From an uncultured Ruminococcus sp. (GTDB taxonomy: Bacteria > Bacillota > Clostridia > Oscillospirales > Acutalibacteraceae): DNA of 7,600 nucleotides. Below, in pieces: positions 7,517-7,600 of the stretch. The stretch is taken from the NCBI GenBank assembly GCA_902767175.1, contig CACXGH010000049.1:1-7600 (forward strand), in the 5' to 3' direction. Below the pieces are notes generated by a model, which worked only from the letters and a program-made list of their open reading frames with translations, made no database searches and was not told where the DNA came from. Both the position numbers and the translations under genes were made by a program. The first letter of the stretch is position 1; every line of letters starts with the position of its first letter.

Positions 7517-7600
7517 TTATAACAAGCGTCGATGTCCCCCGAGTCTCGCCTGCCGGCTCGGTCGGTGCTTCTGCCTTCGGCAGAGGTGTCCACCGGACAC
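7517..7600 (+). repeat. Second repeat unit, after the protease gene (truncated by window end)
   Basis: The 25-bp head at 7517-7541 is an exact inverted copy of 61-85. It begins 15 bases after the protease stop codon and overlaps a perfect 10-bp palindrome TGTTATAACA (7515-7524). The tail differs from the left copy but is also hairpin-rich: CCGAG/CTCGG arms (7539-7543 and 7557-7561), an 8-bp hairpin at 7568-7586 with a TTC loop and one G-T pair, and GTGTCC/GGACAC (7586-7591 and 7595-7600) with an ACC loop. No T-run is seen before the window ends, so terminator function is only possible, not shown. Confidence 0.7.

Noticed and set aside
61..7541. The inverted 25-bp copies as terminal inverted repeats of a 7.4-kb transposon
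   Set aside because: The interval contains essential alaS with its own T-box and no transposase or recombinase, and the repeats fit better as separate 3'-end elements.
7517..7600. Integron attC site or cassette boundary
   Set aside because: The AACAAGCG head resembles some attC ends, but the required RYYYAAC and matching GTTRRRY core sites are not both present, and the genes include housekeeping alaS.

Overview
The window looks like a chromosomal segment from a low-to-mid GC Firmicute of class Clostridia, probably a Ruminococcus-like member of the Oscillospirales. The support is a tRNA-Ala T-box leader ahead of alaS, strong AG-rich Shine-Dalgarno sites, a Ser-rich lipoprotein with a Gram-positive style lipobox, and the general codon and composition pattern. 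The genus is an inference and cannot be fixed from this sequence alone.

Layout. Positions 1-85 hold a hairpin-rich repeat unit that forms the 3' end of alaS. Minus strand, 54-2702: alaS, complete, 882 residues. Minus strand, about 2737-2988: its T-box riboswitch, with Stem I, a likely GCU (Ala) specifier, the T-box motif and an intrinsic terminator, driven by a near-consensus sigma-A promoter (TTGACA, 16 bp, TATAAT). A divergent extended -10 promoter at 3117-3145 faces right. Plus strand, 3194-4024: a 276-residue Ser-rich lipoprotein. Plus strand, 4073-7501, after 48 bases with no visible terminator: a 1142-residue two-ATPase protease. Positions 7517-7600 hold a second copy of the repeat head with a different hairpin tail; the window ends inside it.

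The most unusual gene is the 1142-residue protein. It appears to join, in order, a Clp-N-like helical domain, a single ClpB/ClpA D2-type AAA+ module, a Rossmann-like segment that resembles a degenerate response-regulator receiver, an FtsH/proteasomal-type AAA+ module, and an M41 zinc metallopeptidase with HEAGH. No membrane segment is visible, although normal FtsH is membrane anchored. This would be a self-contained soluble AAA+ protease with two different ATPase clades in one chain. It probably shares a transcript with the lipoprotein; whether the two work together is unknown.

The second signal is an exact 25-bp sequence found directly at or after the 3' end of both outward-reading genes, in the same orientation relative to each gene. 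In alaS it is read through and supplies the last residues of the protein. It looks like a dispersed 3'-end-associated repeat family.
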